From assembly GCF_008312835.1 (NCBI RefSeq), contig NZ_VSKS01000002.1, positions 310,001 through 374,000 on the forward strand: DNA of 64,000 nt, read 5' to 3'. The DNA comes from Streptomyces marokkonensis. GTDB taxonomy: Bacteria > Actinomycetota > Actinomycetes > Streptomycetales > Streptomycetaceae. The notes below the pieces were generated by a model, which searched no databases, was not told where the DNA came from, and saw only the letters and a list, made by a program, of their open reading frames with translations. This document shows, in pieces, positions 1 to 8,263 of the stretch. The position numbers and the translations under genes are program-made. Numbering within the stretch: position 1 is the first letter of the stretch; each line of letters opens with the position of its first letter.

Positions 1-363
1 CCGGAAAAGCTCCCCAAGGTCATCCAGGACGTGACCCGCACGATCCGGAAGATCCGGGACTTCTCGGAGAGCGCCAAGCAGGACATCCGGCAGGAGCTCG
101 GCCCGGAGTTCAAGGACTTCGAGTTCGAGGACCTCAACCCCAAGACGTTCATCCGCAAGCAGATGGACAACGACGACCTGGGGCTGAAGGAGATCCGTAA
201 CGGCTTCGACCTGAAGAAGGAGATGGCCGAGGTCGCGGACGCCGTCCACGGCCGCGAGACGGACTCCGCCACGCCCCCCTCCGGCGGCCGCGTGGACATG
301 ACCAAGAAACCGGAGATCCCGGCGGCCGACAGCCGTCCGCCCTTCGACGCGGACGCCACCTGA
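1..363 (+). CDS. tatB: Sec-independent translocase TatB, C-terminal part (5' end outside window)
   Basis: The open frame enters from the left edge and gives 120 residues before TGA. It begins with LPKVIQDVTRTIRKIRDFS, the amphipathic helix that follows the single N-terminal membrane segment of TatB. A charged region (RQELGPEFKDFEFEDLNP) and a flexible polar tail follow. TatB forms the twin-arginine signal-binding complex with TatC in the cytoplasmic membrane. The membrane helix and the start codon lie upstream of position 1, so the GTG at 31 is internal and not a start. A strong hairpin directly after the stop suggests the transcript ends here. Family assignment rests on the helix sequence and the long actinobacterial-type tail. 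Confidence 0.9.
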   Translation, partial: PEKLPKVIQDVTRTIRKIRDFSESAKQDIRQELGPEFKDFEFEDLNPKTFIRKQMDNDDLGLKEIRNGFDLKKEMAEVADAVHGRETDSATPPSGGRVDMTKKPEIPAADSRPPFDADAT

Positions 364-368
364 GCCGT

Positions 369-396
369 GTGCGCGAGGGCGTACGCCCTCGCGCAC
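369..396 (+). terminator. Intrinsic terminator after tatB
   Basis: A perfect 12-bp inverted repeat (GTGCGCGAGGGC / GCCCTCGCGCAC) with loop GTAC starts six bases after the tatB stop. There is no U-run, which is usual for GC-rich actinobacterial terminators. Confidence 0.7.
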
Positions 397-588
397 GTGA
401 CGCGTTTCATACTCCACCCGGGCTCCGTACGGCCTGATACGGACGTCCTGGCGAGCCGTCTGCCGGGCAGTTTCCCGGCCCGTGGCCGCGGGGTGGCTAT
501 GCTGCCGAGTTGTTGTGCGGAACGGACGAGTACGCCCGTAGGGGGGCGGGCCGCCCGGTCCGACGAGAGCGAGGAGGCGTCCGGGCAC

Positions 589-1266
589 ATGGAGACGACG
601 AGTTCGGCAGTCGCGCAGGCGCCGGCCGCGGAGGACGGACCACACGTCCCCTCCGCCGCCCGGCGTACGGTCGACGGCTACCTGCGTGCGCCCTTCCCGT
701 GGTACGGCCTGGACGAGGCCTTCACGGGGCCGCGCTGGCTGATGCAGGTCGGACTGGCGGCCGACGGAGCCGTCGAACACGGATCGGTCGGGCACGGCGA
801 CGAGCCCTCGGTGCGCAGCGAGTACGCGGCCGGGGCCGACCGGGACGCGAAGGAGAAGTTCGCGGTCGTGGTGACGGTGGCCGCCAACCCGGTCCGCCGC
901 AGCGCCGACGGCACCGGTCTGCTGGAGGCCACCTCGGTCTCCTCCGCCGCCTGGCTCGCCGGTGTGGGGCTGCTGTCCTTCACCTGGCCCGGCCAGATGG
1001 ACCACTCCCTGCGCGACGACTGGCTGGAGCAGCAGACGGAGACGGCCTGGGTCCTCGCCGACGACCTGGAGGGCGCGGACTGGTCGACGCTGTCCCTGCC
1101 CGTGGACGGGGTTCCGACGCCGTTCCACTACCGGGAGTCCGAGTTCGGCTGGGTGCTCGCCGGTTCCACGCGGGCGGGCGTGCACGTGGGCGCGTACGGC
1201 CGGGGCATGAGCGCGTACGGCCTCGGCTTCGCCGTGGTCAAGGACATCGCCGCGTACCAGGACTGA
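589..1266 (+). CDS. Conserved actinobacterial protein of unknown function
   Basis: This 225-residue protein has no motif I can name. The ATG at 589 is preferred because GAGGAGG (571-577) lies 11 nt upstream; the frame is open further upstream but without a ribosome site. The N-terminal 30 residues are low-complexity (Ala, Pro, Thr). The rest looks like a soluble globular fold rich in Trp, Gly and acidic residues, with no signal peptide or membrane segment. A TATGCT hexamer at 498-503 is a possible -10. It faces mrp convergently across a bidirectional terminator. Its function is not deducible from sequence. Confidence 0.75.
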   Translation: METTSSAVAQAPAAEDGPHVPSAARRTVDGYLRAPFPWYGLDEAFTGPRWLMQVGLAADGAVEHGSVGHGDEPSVRSEYAAGADRDAKEKFAVVVTVAANPVRRSADGTGLLEATSVSSAAWLAGVGLLSFTWPGQMDHSLRDDWLEQQTETAWVLADDLEGADWSTLSLPVDGVPTPFHYRESEFGWVLAGSTRAGVHVGAYGRGMSAYGLGFAVVKDIAAYQD

Positions 1267-1274
1267 GCGGGTGT

Positions 1275-1312
1275 GCCGAAGGGCGCCGTCCCCGCGGACG
1301 GCGCCCTTCGGC
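1275..1312. terminator. Bidirectional terminator between convergent genes
   Basis: A perfect 17-bp stem (1275-1291 with 1296-1312) and a CCGC loop lie between two convergent stop codons. The arms read GCCGAAGGGCGCCGTCC and its complement, so the structure can form in either transcript. Confidence 0.75.
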
Positions 1313-1322
1313 GTGCGGACCC

Positions 1323-2456
1323 TCAGAACTTGTTGCGCGGGGTGATCCCCAGGGACATGCCCGACAGGCCCCGCTGCCGCCCGCCCAGCTTGCCGGCGAT
1401 CGAGCGGAGCGCCGAGCCCGCCGGGGAGTCCGGGTCGGACAGGACCACGGGCCTGCCCTCGTCGCCGCCCTCGCGCAGCCGGACGTCGATCGGGATGGCA
1501 CCGAGCACCGGGACGTTCGTACCGGTCGTGCGGGTCAGGCCGTCGGCGACCGTCTGGCCGCCGCCGGTGCCGAAGACGTCGACCATCTCGCCGCAGTGCG
1601 GGCAGGGCAGCCCGGACATGTTCTCGACCACGCCGACGATCTTCTGGTGCGTCTGCACGGCGATGGAGCCCGCCCGCTCGGCCACCTCGGCCGCCGCCTG
1701 CTGGGGCGTGGTGACGACCAGGATCTCGGCGTTCGGCACCAGCTGGGCCACGGAGATCGCGATGTCGCCCGTGCCGGGCGGCAGATCGAGGAGCAGCACG
1801 TCCAGGTCGCCCCAGTACACGTCCGCGAGGAACTGCTGGAGCGCGCGGTGCAGCATCGGCCCGCGCCACACGACCGGCGCGTTGCCCGGGGTGAACATGC
1901 CGATGGAGATGACCTTCACGCCGTTCGCCGACGGCGGCATGATCATGTTCTCGACCTGGGTGGGACGCCCGTCGGCCCCCAGCATGCGCGGCACCGAGTG
2001 GCCGTAGATGTCGGCGTCCACGACGCCGACCTTCAGGCCGTCGGCCGCCATGGCCGCCGCCAGGTTCACCGTCACCGACGACTTGCCGACGCCGCCCTTG
2101 CCGGACGCGACCGCGTACACCCGGGTGAGGCTGCCCGGCTTGGCGAAGGGCACCTCGCGCTCGGTCTGGCCGCCGCGCAGGGCGTTCGCCAGCTCCTTGC
2201 GCTGCTCGTCACTCATGACGTCCAGCGTCACGTCGACCCGGGTGACACCCTCGACCCGGGAGACCGCGTCCGTCACGCGCTGCGTGATGGTGTCCCGCAT
2301 GGGGCAGCCGGAGACCGTCAGGTACACGGTGACCGCGACCGCCCCGTCCGCGCCGATCTCCACCGATTTGACCATGCCGAGTTCGGTGATGGGCCGGTTG
2401 ATCTCGGGGTCGTTCACCGTCGCCAGTGCTTCGCGCACCGCGTCTTCCGTAGCCAT
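1323..2456 (-). CDS. mrp: Mrp/ApbC-family P-loop ATPase, iron-sulfur cluster carrier
   Basis: The protein has 377 residues. An N-terminal MIP18/DUF59 domain (about 1-95, with the SGCPM motif near residue 51) is followed by a ParA/MinD-type ATPase with the deviant Walker A GKGGVGKSS at about 119-127. A late CPHCG pair near residue 265 is the kind of CxxC that binds a bridging Fe-S cluster in Mrp dimers. Family knowledge points to cytosolic Fe-S cluster transfer. The ATG at 2456 has no Shine-Dalgarno, but TACCAT sits 7 nt upstream, so a leaderless mRNA is likely. The frame extends further upstream without a better start. Confidence 0.92.
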   Translation of the reverse strand: MATEDAVREALATVNDPEINRPITELGMVKSVEIGADGAVAVTVYLTVSGCPMRDTITQRVTDAVSRVEGVTRVDVTLDVMSDEQRKELANALRGGQTEREVPFAKPGSLTRVYAVASGKGGVGKSSVTVNLAAAMAADGLKVGVVDADIYGHSVPRMLGADGRPTQVENMIMPPSANGVKVISIGMFTPGNAPVVWRGPMLHRALQQFLADVYWGDLDVLLLDLPPGTGDIAISVAQLVPNAEILVVTTPQQAAAEVAERAGSIAVQTHQKIVGVVENMSGLPCPHCGEMVDVFGTGGGQTVADGLTRTTGTNVPVLGAIPIDVRLREGGDEGRPVVLSDPDSPAGSALRSIAGKLGGRQRGLSGMSLGITPRNKF

Positions 2457-2463
2457 AAGGACG

Positions 2464-2469
2464 ATGGTA
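2464..2469 (-). promoter_or_regulatory. Candidate leaderless -10 of mrp
   Basis: TACCAT on the minus strand ends 7 nt before the mrp ATG. No ribosome-binding site is visible and no clear -35 was found. Confidence 0.35.
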
Positions 2470-2499
2470 CGGCGCCGGGTACACCCGCCGGTAAGTATG

Positions 2500-3108
2500 T
2501 CAGCGGTCGTCTGCGTCACGTCCCGGCGGCCGTTCCGCCCGCATCGCCGTGAATGAGCCGTGCTGTTCCTTGTGCCCGTTCCGGTGTGTCTCCAGTTCCT
2601 TGACCATGTCCTGGAGCTCGGAACGGATCCAGTCCCGGGTGGCGACCTCCCCGAGCCCGATCCGCAGGGCGGCGATCTCCCGGGTCAGGTACTCGGTGTC
2701 CGCGATCGACCGCTCGTTCTGCTTGCGGTCCTGCTCCAGGTTGACCCGGTCGCGGTCGTCCTGCCTGTTCTGCGCGAGCAGGATCAGCGGGGCGGCGTAG
2801 GAGGCCTGGAGGGACAGCATCAGGGTCAGGAAGATGAACGGGTACTCGTCGAAGCGCAGATGCTTCGGCGCGGACACGTTCCACAGCACCCACAGGATGA
2901 TGACGAACGTCATCCAGACGATGAAGCGCCCGGTGCCCAGGAACCGCGCGGTGCGCTCCGAGAGCCGCCCGAAGGCCTCCGGGTCCCACTCGGGCAGGAG
3001 CCGGCGCCGCGGAGGGCGCGGCTGGTCCAGCCGGGGCGTGCGCGGCCGGCCGGCGGCCGTGGCACCCGCCGGCAGCCGCTCGCGCACGCCGTCGCGCTCA
3101 GCCGCCAT
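2500..3108 (-). CDS. DUF1003 membrane protein
   Basis: The protein has 202 residues. A basic, proline-rich N-terminus (about 1-50) precedes two membrane segments: about 63-80 (FIVWMTFVIILWVLWNVSA) and about 92-112 (FIFLTLMLSLQASYAAPLIL). The sequence between and after them is typical of DUF1003, including LLAQNRQDDRDR and the following charged helix. The start overlaps the end of the upstream MgtE-sensor gene by 11 nt, so translation is probably coupled and the products may form one complex. DUF1003 has no established biochemical role; the pairing suggests divalent-cation physiology by inference only. Confidence 0.85.
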   Translation of the reverse strand: MAAERDGVRERLPAGATAAGRPRTPRLDQPRPPRRRLLPEWDPEAFGRLSERTARFLGTGRFIVWMTFVIILWVLWNVSAPKHLRFDEYPFIFLTLMLSLQASYAAPLILLAQNRQDDRDRVNLEQDRKQNERSIADTEYLTREIAALRIGLGEVATRDWIRSELQDMVKELETHRNGHKEQHGSFTAMRAERPPGRDADDR

Positions 3109-4381
3109 CGGGCACCACCTCCTCGTCGAGGTGGAACTCGGTCTCCCGCCAGTCGTCGGGCAGCATGTGGTCCAGTACGTCGTCCACCGTCACCGCGCCG
3201 AGCAGCGACCCGGCCTCGTCGACCACGGGCGCCGCCACCATGTCGTACGCGGCGAAGAACCCGGCGACCACGGGCAGTGCCGCGTCCGGGTCCAGGGGCT
3301 GCAGATCGGTGTCCAGGATCGAGCCGACCAGCGTGTACGGGGGATCGCGCAGCAGGCGCTGGAAGTGCACGGTGCCCAGGTACTTGCCGGTGGGCGTCTC
3401 CTCGGGCGGGCGGCAGACGTAGATCTGCGCGGCGTGCGCGGGCGAGAGGTCGGGCTCGCGGATGCGGGCGAGCGCGTCCGCGACGGTCGCGTCGGGCCGC
3501 AGCACGATGGGCTCCGTGGTCATCAAGCCGCCCGCCGTGTGCTCCTCGTACGCCATCAGGCGCCGCATGTCGGCCGCGTCGCCCGGCTGCATCAGGCTCA
3601 GCAGCCGTTCCTTGTCCTCCTCGGGCAGCTCGCCGAGCAGGTCGGCCGCGTCGTCGGGGTCCATGGCCTCCAGCACGTCGGCCGCGCGTTCCTCCTTCAG
3701 CTTGCCGAGGATCTCGATCTGGTCGTCCTCCGGCAGCTCCTCCAGGACGTCCGCGAGCCGGTCGTCGTCGAGCGCGGCGGCCACCTCCGCGCGCCGCTTG
3801 GGCGAGAGGTGGTGCAGGACGTTGGCGAGGTCGGCGGGGCGCAGCTGCTCGAAGGTGGCGAGCAGGTTCTCGGCGCCCTGCCCGTGCTCCTCCAGGGAGA
3901 AGCCGGTGACCGCGGACCACTCGACGGTCAGCGCCTCGCCCTTGCCGCGCCGGAACGCGCCGCCCTTCTTCCCCTTGCGCACGAACACGCGGTCGATCTC
4001 CCACTCGCGGCGGGCGGGCAGCTGATGCACCGACAGGTCGAGGACGGTGACCTCCTCGCCGCTGTCCACGAGCGTCACCCGCCGGTCGAGGAGCTCGCCG
4101 AAGACGAGCCGCTCCGTGGGCCGCTGCTCGAAGCGCCGCACGTTGAGCACCCCGGTCGTGATGACCTGGCCGGACTGCACGGCGGTCACCCGGGTCATGG
4201 GCAGGAAGATGCGGCGCCGGGTGGAGAGTTCGACCACCAGGCCGATCAGCCTCGGCGGGCGGCGTCCGGGCCGCAGGATGACGACCAGATCGCGCACGCG
4301 TCCCACCTGGTCCCCGGCCGGGTCGAAGACGGCGACACCGGAGACGTGTGAGACGAAGAACCGGGGTGCGCCCCCTGCCAT
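3098..4381 (-). CDS. MgtE intracellular-domain protein with PRC-barrel and CBS pair, no channel domain
   Basis: The protein has 427 residues. An N-terminal PRC-barrel-like region (about 1-150) is followed by the MgtE N superhelix (about 155-270, repeated acidic helices such as LADVLEELPEDDQIEILGKL) and two CBS domains (about 280-415; AYEEHTAGGLMTTEPIVL opens the first). In true MgtE channels this Mg-sensing module gates a five-helix membrane domain. That domain is absent here and the protein ends after the CBS pair. AAGGAG at 4391-4396 supports the ATG at 4381. The 11-nt overlap with the DUF1003 gene suggests the membrane partner is supplied in trans. Confidence 0.88.
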   Translation of the reverse strand: MAGGAPRFFVSHVSGVAVFDPAGDQVGRVRDLVVILRPGRRPPRLIGLVVELSTRRRIFLPMTRVTAVQSGQVITTGVLNVRRFEQRPTERLVFGELLDRRVTLVDSGEEVTVLDLSVHQLPARREWEIDRVFVRKGKKGGAFRRGKGEALTVEWSAVTGFSLEEHGQGAENLLATFEQLRPADLANVLHHLSPKRRAEVAAALDDDRLADVLEELPEDDQIEILGKLKEERAADVLEAMDPDDAADLLGELPEEDKERLLSLMQPGDAADMRRLMAYEEHTAGGLMTTEPIVLRPDATVADALARIREPDLSPAHAAQIYVCRPPEETPTGKYLGTVHFQRLLRDPPYTLVGSILDTDLQPLDPDAALPVVAGFFAAYDMVAAPVVDEAGSLLGAVTVDDVLDHMLPDDWRETEFHLDEEVVPDGG

Positions 4382-4592
4382 GGCGGCGGCTCCTTTTCGT
4401 GCGGGATCTTTCGGTGTACTGCCTGCTGTGTTCGTTTCTCCCCATTGCCCGCTCGGACGGGCTTCAGGCTAGCCCGTCCCGATCGGCCGTGCGCCCGCGG
4501 CCGCTCCGGACGGACTGGCTCCGCCCGGCCTCCCCGGCCCCGGTACTCTGCGGTACGCCGTTCAGGTCCCCCGTAAGAGAGGCAGCCCACCT

Positions 4593-5351
4593 GTGATTCC
4601 GATCTCCCAGGGCCGTTCCCGCAGGGCCACGCTGGCCGGCGCCGTGTGCGCACTGCTCGTGACGGGGACGGCGCTCACGGGATGCTCCGAGGATCCGAAC
4701 GAGGGCACCAACGGTGTCGGGCGACTGCCCGCCGACCAGATCCAGAACAGGGCCCAGAAGGCCGCCGGGTCGGTCGGCGCCGTGCGGCTGCACGGAACCG
4801 TGGTCACCAGCGGACGCACGTACACGCTCGACATGCGGCTGAAGGAGAAGGGCGGCATCGGCTCGGTCACCACCAAGGGGGAGACGTTTCGCCTGCTGCG
4901 GATCGACGACGAGCTGTACCTGAAGGCCGGTGCCGAGTTCTGGGGCCAGGGCGCCGGCGCGGGTGAGGGCGACAGCGAGGCGGACGCGGCGGCGGCCGGC
5001 AAGCTCGCCGAGAAGTATGTGAAGGTGCCGCAGGGCGATCCCTCGTACAGGAAGTTCATCGGCTTCACCGACAAGAGTGTGCTGCTCAGTGGTCTGCTGA
5101 CCCTGCACGGCGAGCTGGCCACGGACGGCCACCACGAGCAGTCGGGCGTGCGCACCATCCGCGTCACCGGCGACAAGGGCTCCGGCGGCACCCTGGACGT
5201 CTCGCTCGAGGGCAAGCCCTACCCGGTGCGCCTGGTGCGGGCCGGGAAGGCGGGCACCCTCACGTTCTCGGCCTGGGGTACCGACTTCCCCCTGGAGAAG
5301 CCGGCCGAGGACGAGACCCTGGACTACGGCAAGCAGCTCCCCACGTCCTAG
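4593..5351 (+). CDS. Secreted lipoprotein, LppX/LprG-like fold possible
   Basis: The protein has 252 residues and an N-terminal signal of the form RRATLAGAVCALLVTGTALTGC. The lipobox LTGC puts the lipidated cysteine near residue 30. The mature part is a polar beta-rich domain with alternating strands (LHGTVVTSGRTYTLDMRLKE, then a late LTFSAWGTDF strand), reminiscent of the LppX/LprAFG lipid-carrier family; that match is inferred from length and pattern only. GTG at 4593 follows an AGAGAGG-like site. The gene ends six bases before a convergent neighbour. Confidence 0.8.
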   Translation: MIPISQGRSRRATLAGAVCALLVTGTALTGCSEDPNEGTNGVGRLPADQIQNRAQKAAGSVGAVRLHGTVVTSGRTYTLDMRLKEKGGIGSVTTKGETFRLLRIDDELYLKAGAEFWGQGAGAGEGDSEADAAAAGKLAEKYVKVPQGDPSYRKFIGFTDKSVLLSGLLTLHGELATDGHHEQSGVRTIRVTGDKGSGGTLDVSLEGKPYPVRLVRAGKAGTLTFSAWGTDFPLEKPAEDETLDYGKQLPTS

Positions 5352-5357
5352 CGCCGG

Positions 5358-5873
5358 CTACCCACGGCGCCGCTTCCCCTTCAGGAGCAGCCGGGGCAGT
5401 CCGGCCGGGGCGGGCCGCCGCGTCGTCACCGGGGTCGGCAGCGGGGCCTCGGCCAGGGAACCGTCGGGGAGCGGTGACGTCGCTCCCGTCGGCTCGAGGC
5501 GCAGCACCCGGCACTCGCGCGCCCAGCGCTCGGGCATGGTCTCGGCGTCGGGCGCGTTGAGCCGCTTGCCCTTGAGCTCGGCGACCGCGGCCGCCCACGC
5601 CTCGGAGCCCGGCGCCGGCTCCACGACCGTCGCGGACCAGGTGACCAGCCGGCCGCCCTTGTCCTTGCTGCGGACCGTCACCTCGGCCGGTCCGCCGCCG
5701 GCCAGCCCCGGCAGCGGCTGCTCGCCGGGCCCGTCGCCGATCACGCACGCGGCCCCGTCGTGCCACACGTGCCACAGCGCGCGGGCCGGAGCACCGGGAC
5801 CCCTCACCCAGATGAGGCCGGACTTCTTCGTGGCCTCCTCGATGAGGGCCCGGTCGAGCAGCTCGCTTGTCAT
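5358..5873 (-). CDS. Conserved hypothetical protein, pyridoxamine-oxidase-like length
   Basis: This protein has 171 residues and no signal or membrane segment. The first half (LIWVRGPGAPARALWHVWHD, then CVIGDGPGEQPLPGL and VTVRSKDKGGRLVTW) reads like a compact beta-barrel, a pattern seen in flavin-reductase/pyridoxamine-oxidase-like folds. I cannot assign a cofactor site, so this is weak inference. The C-terminal 30 residues are basic and disordered. TAGGCT lies 6 nt before the ATG and there is no Shine-Dalgarno, pointing to a leaderless mRNA. Confidence 0.7.
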   Translation of the reverse strand: MTSELLDRALIEEATKKSGLIWVRGPGAPARALWHVWHDGAACVIGDGPGEQPLPGLAGGGPAEVTVRSKDKGGRLVTWSATVVEPAPGSEAWAAAVAELKGKRLNAPDAETMPERWARECRVLRLEPTGATSPLPDGSLAEAPLPTPVTTRRPAPAGLPRLLLKGKRRRG

Positions 5874-5879
5874 GTGCCC

Positions 5880-5885
5880 AGCCTA
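5880..5885 (-). promoter_or_regulatory. Candidate leaderless -10 hexamer TAGGCT
   Basis: A TAGGCT hexamer (minus strand) matches the preferred Streptomyces -10. It lies 6 nt before the ATG at 5873, so the transcript would begin at or next to the start codon. Confidence 0.5.
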
Positions 5886-5914
5886 TCCAGGGGCGCGCCG
5901 GGTCCCGTGCGCCG

Positions 5915-7036
5915 TCAGAGCCAGCCGTTGCGCTTCAGGGTGCGGTGGATGCCCAGACAGATGGCCACCGTGACACTCAGGACCAGCGGATAGCCGTACT
6001 TCCAGTGCGTCTCGGGCATGTAGTCGAAGTTCATCCCGTACACCCCGCACACCATGGTCGGTACGGCGATGATCGCGGCCCACGAGGTGATCTTCCGCAT
6101 GTCCTCGTTCTGCGCCACGGAGGCCTGGGCCAGATTGGCCTGGAGGATGGAGTTCAGCAGCTCGTCGAAGCCGATGACCTGCTCCTGCACGCGTGCCACG
6201 TGGTCGGCGACGTCCCGGAAGTACTTCTGGATCTCCGGGTCGACCAACCGCATCGGCCGCTCGCTGAGCAGCTGCATCGGCCGCAGCAGCGGCGCCACGG
6301 CGCGCTTGAACTCCAGCACCTCACGCTTGAGTTGGTAGATCTGCCCGGCGTCCGTACCGCGCGGGGCGCCCTTGCGGCCCGGCGAGAACACCTGCGTCTC
6401 GACCTCGTCGATGTCGTCCTGCACCGCGTCGGCCACCGCGATGTAGCCGTCCACCACATGGTCGGCGATGGCGTGCAGTACCGCCGAGGGGCCCTTGGCC
6501 AGCAGTTCGGGGTCGTCCTGGAGGCGGTGCCTGAGGGCGCGCAGGGAGCCCTGGCCGCCGTGCCGGACGGTGATGAAGAAGTCCCGGCCGGTGAAGCACA
6601 TCACCTCGCCGGTCTCGACGACCTCGCTGCTGGAGGTGAGCCGGTTCTTGTCGACGTAGTGGATGGTCTTGAAGACCGTGAACAGGGAGTCGTCGTAGCG
6701 CTCCAGCTTGGGCCGCTGGTGGGCCTGGACGGCGTCCTCCACGGCCAGCGGGTGGAGCCCGAACTCCGCGGCGATCCCGGCGAATTCGGCCTCGTTCGGT
6801 TCGTGCAGGCCGATCCACACGAAGCCCCCGTCGCGACGCACCAGGCGCATGGCCTCCTGGGGGGTGAGCTGGCCGCCCTCGGTCACCAGGCGGCGGCCGT
6901 CGCGGTAGACGGCGCAGTCGACGACGGCGGTGGTCGTCGCGGGGTCACGGGTGGTGTCGTACGGGCCGCTCTCCTTGCGCAGCGAGACACGGGAGGAGGG
7001 ACGGACCACGGCGCGCAGGTCGCGGATCATCGACAT
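5915..7036 (-). CDS. corA: CorA-family magnesium/cobalt transporter
   Basis: The protein has 373 residues. A large N-terminal cytoplasmic domain rich in charged helices (about 1-305) precedes two C-terminal membrane helices. The signature GMN selectivity motif occurs as YGMNFDYMPE about 40 residues before the end. The C-terminus KRNGWL is the usual basic tail. CorA forms homopentameric Mg channels gated by cytoplasmic Mg. AAGGAG (complement at 7043-7048) supports the ATG at 7036; a second ATG two codons later is possible. The long untranslated stretch upstream may carry regulation, but I could not identify a known riboswitch fold. Confidence 0.92.
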   Translation of the reverse strand: MSMIRDLRAVVRPSSRVSLRKESGPYDTTRDPATTTAVVDCAVYRDGRRLVTEGGQLTPQEAMRLVRRDGGFVWIGLHEPNEAEFAGIAAEFGLHPLAVEDAVQAHQRPKLERYDDSLFTVFKTIHYVDKNRLTSSSEVVETGEVMCFTGRDFFITVRHGGQGSLRALRHRLQDDPELLAKGPSAVLHAIADHVVDGYIAVADAVQDDIDEVETQVFSPGRKGAPRGTDAGQIYQLKREVLEFKRAVAPLLRPMQLLSERPMRLVDPEIQKYFRDVADHVARVQEQVIGFDELLNSILQANLAQASVAQNEDMRKITSWAAIIAVPTMVCGVYGMNFDYMPETHWKYGYPLVLSVTVAICLGIHRTLKRNGWL

Positions 7037-7564
7037 GGCGGGCTCCTTCGCGGGCAGGCAACGAAAGGCGCCGGAACGACGGGTGGAACAACCCGGAATG
7101 AGGACGTCCTGGACTGCGGATGTTTGGCACGTCCACAAAGCGGGCAGCACCGCACCGTCGCGGTGGCGAGCTTCGTCGCTGATACAGCTACGGGGGCAGA
7201 TCAGGCAGAACGAAACGACGTGCTCTTCCGATGAAGACGCGCAGGCGAAAGGCGGCAGCCAGACAGGGAGCAGCTACATCAGCGGGCGGAAGAGCGGGTG
7301 ATACTGCACGGTCGACTTCGGTCCATGCCAGCCCCACCTCCTCCGGCCGGTCCCTCGTGAGGGACGATCCACATCCCCTGGGGGGATTTCCCCTGAGTGG
7401 GGAGTGTCATACGGGCGTTCGGGACGATCGGACTCCCGCAGGGCATCAACGGCCTGGGTGGTGTCCCTATCTGCGTGCGGCCCGAACCACCGGCCAAGCG
7501 TATCAGCCGACCGGCATGTCAAGGCTTTGCTTTGCCCGGTACTGACGAGTTCTATGCTCGCCGC
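7037..7564. other. 528-bp divergent intergenic region between corA and the SUFU gene
   Basis: No convincing gene is visible. The region has clearly lower GC and third-position bias than its flanks and holds small inverted repeats, the best being GTCCCTC-GT-GAGGGAC at 7350-7365. It should contain both divergent promoters and possibly a long corA leader. Short open frames here lack ribosome sites. Confidence 0.6.
7553..7558 (+). promoter_or_regulatory. Candidate leaderless -10 of the SUFU gene
   Basis: TATGCT ends 6 nt before the ATG at 7565. There is no ribosome-binding site and no good -35. Confidence 0.4.
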
Positions 7565-8149
7565 ATGGCTGATGTTCTTCCTCTGGTCGAGGCCCGGCTG
7601 CGCACCGCGCTGGGCGAGCCGGACGCGCGCGCGGCGGTCACCTTCCTGGGCACGGACCGCATCGAGGTGCTGCGCTTCCACGAGGGCGACATCGTGCGCT
7701 ACGCCACCCTCGGCATGTCCGCGCACCCCATGACCGACCCCACGGCGGTCGTCGCGGACCCGGTCAAGGGCCCGCGTGTCGAGCTGGTGCTGTCCGTACG
7801 GGCCGGTGTGGCCGACACCGACAAGGTGCTCCGCCCGCTCGCCGTGCTCGCCGCGTCCCCGCAGGTCGAGGGTGTGGTCGTGGCCCCCGGCGCCTCGCTC
7901 GACGTGGGCGGACCGCTGTGGCCCGGCGCCCCGTTCACCTCCGTGCTGGTCGCCGAGCCGGGCGGCCTGGTGGAGGACTTGGAGCTCGACGACCCCCTGG
8001 ACCCCGTACGGTTCCTGCCGCTGCTGCCGATGACCCCGAACGAGGCCGCCTGGAAGCGCGTGCACGGCGCCCAGGCCCTCCAGGAGCGCTGGCTGAACCA
8101 GGGCACGGATCTCAGGGACCCGTCCCGCAGGTCCGCCCCACTGGACTGA
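7565..8149 (+). CDS. Suppressor-of-fused (SUFU)-like domain protein
   Basis: This 194-residue soluble protein matches the bacterial SUFU-like family. It opens with a short helix (MADVLPLVEARLRTALGE), a strand cluster (VTFLGTDRIEVLRF, IVRYATLGMSAHPM), and later LPLLPMTPNEAAWKR, which is the recurrent family ending. Bacterial members are often linked to polymorphic-toxin immunity elsewhere. Here the gene sits alone among housekeeping genes with no toxin nearby, so I infer a domestic role. The ATG at 7565 lacks a Shine-Dalgarno and is probably leaderless. Confidence 0.8.
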   Translation: MADVLPLVEARLRTALGEPDARAAVTFLGTDRIEVLRFHEGDIVRYATLGMSAHPMTDPTAVVADPVKGPRVELVLSVRAGVADTDKVLRPLAVLAASPQVEGVVVAPGASLDVGGPLWPGAPFTSVLVAEPGGLVEDLELDDPLDPVRFLPLLPMTPNEAAWKRVHGAQALQERWLNQGTDLRDPSRRSAPLD

Positions 8150-8263
8150 GACCGACCGGCCGGAACTCGTCGGTGTGAATATCGTGCTGATTCCACAAGA
8201 TGAGTGCGCCGGCCGGGTGATCGTCCTTGACGTGGCGCGGCAGAGCTAGGACCGTGGGGCTCT

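Noticed and set aside
8227-8252. TTGACG and TAGGAC ahead of the DUF6758-like gene as a classical promoter
   Set aside because: The spacer is only 14 nt, too short for a sigma-70-type promoter; neither box pairs well with another partner.
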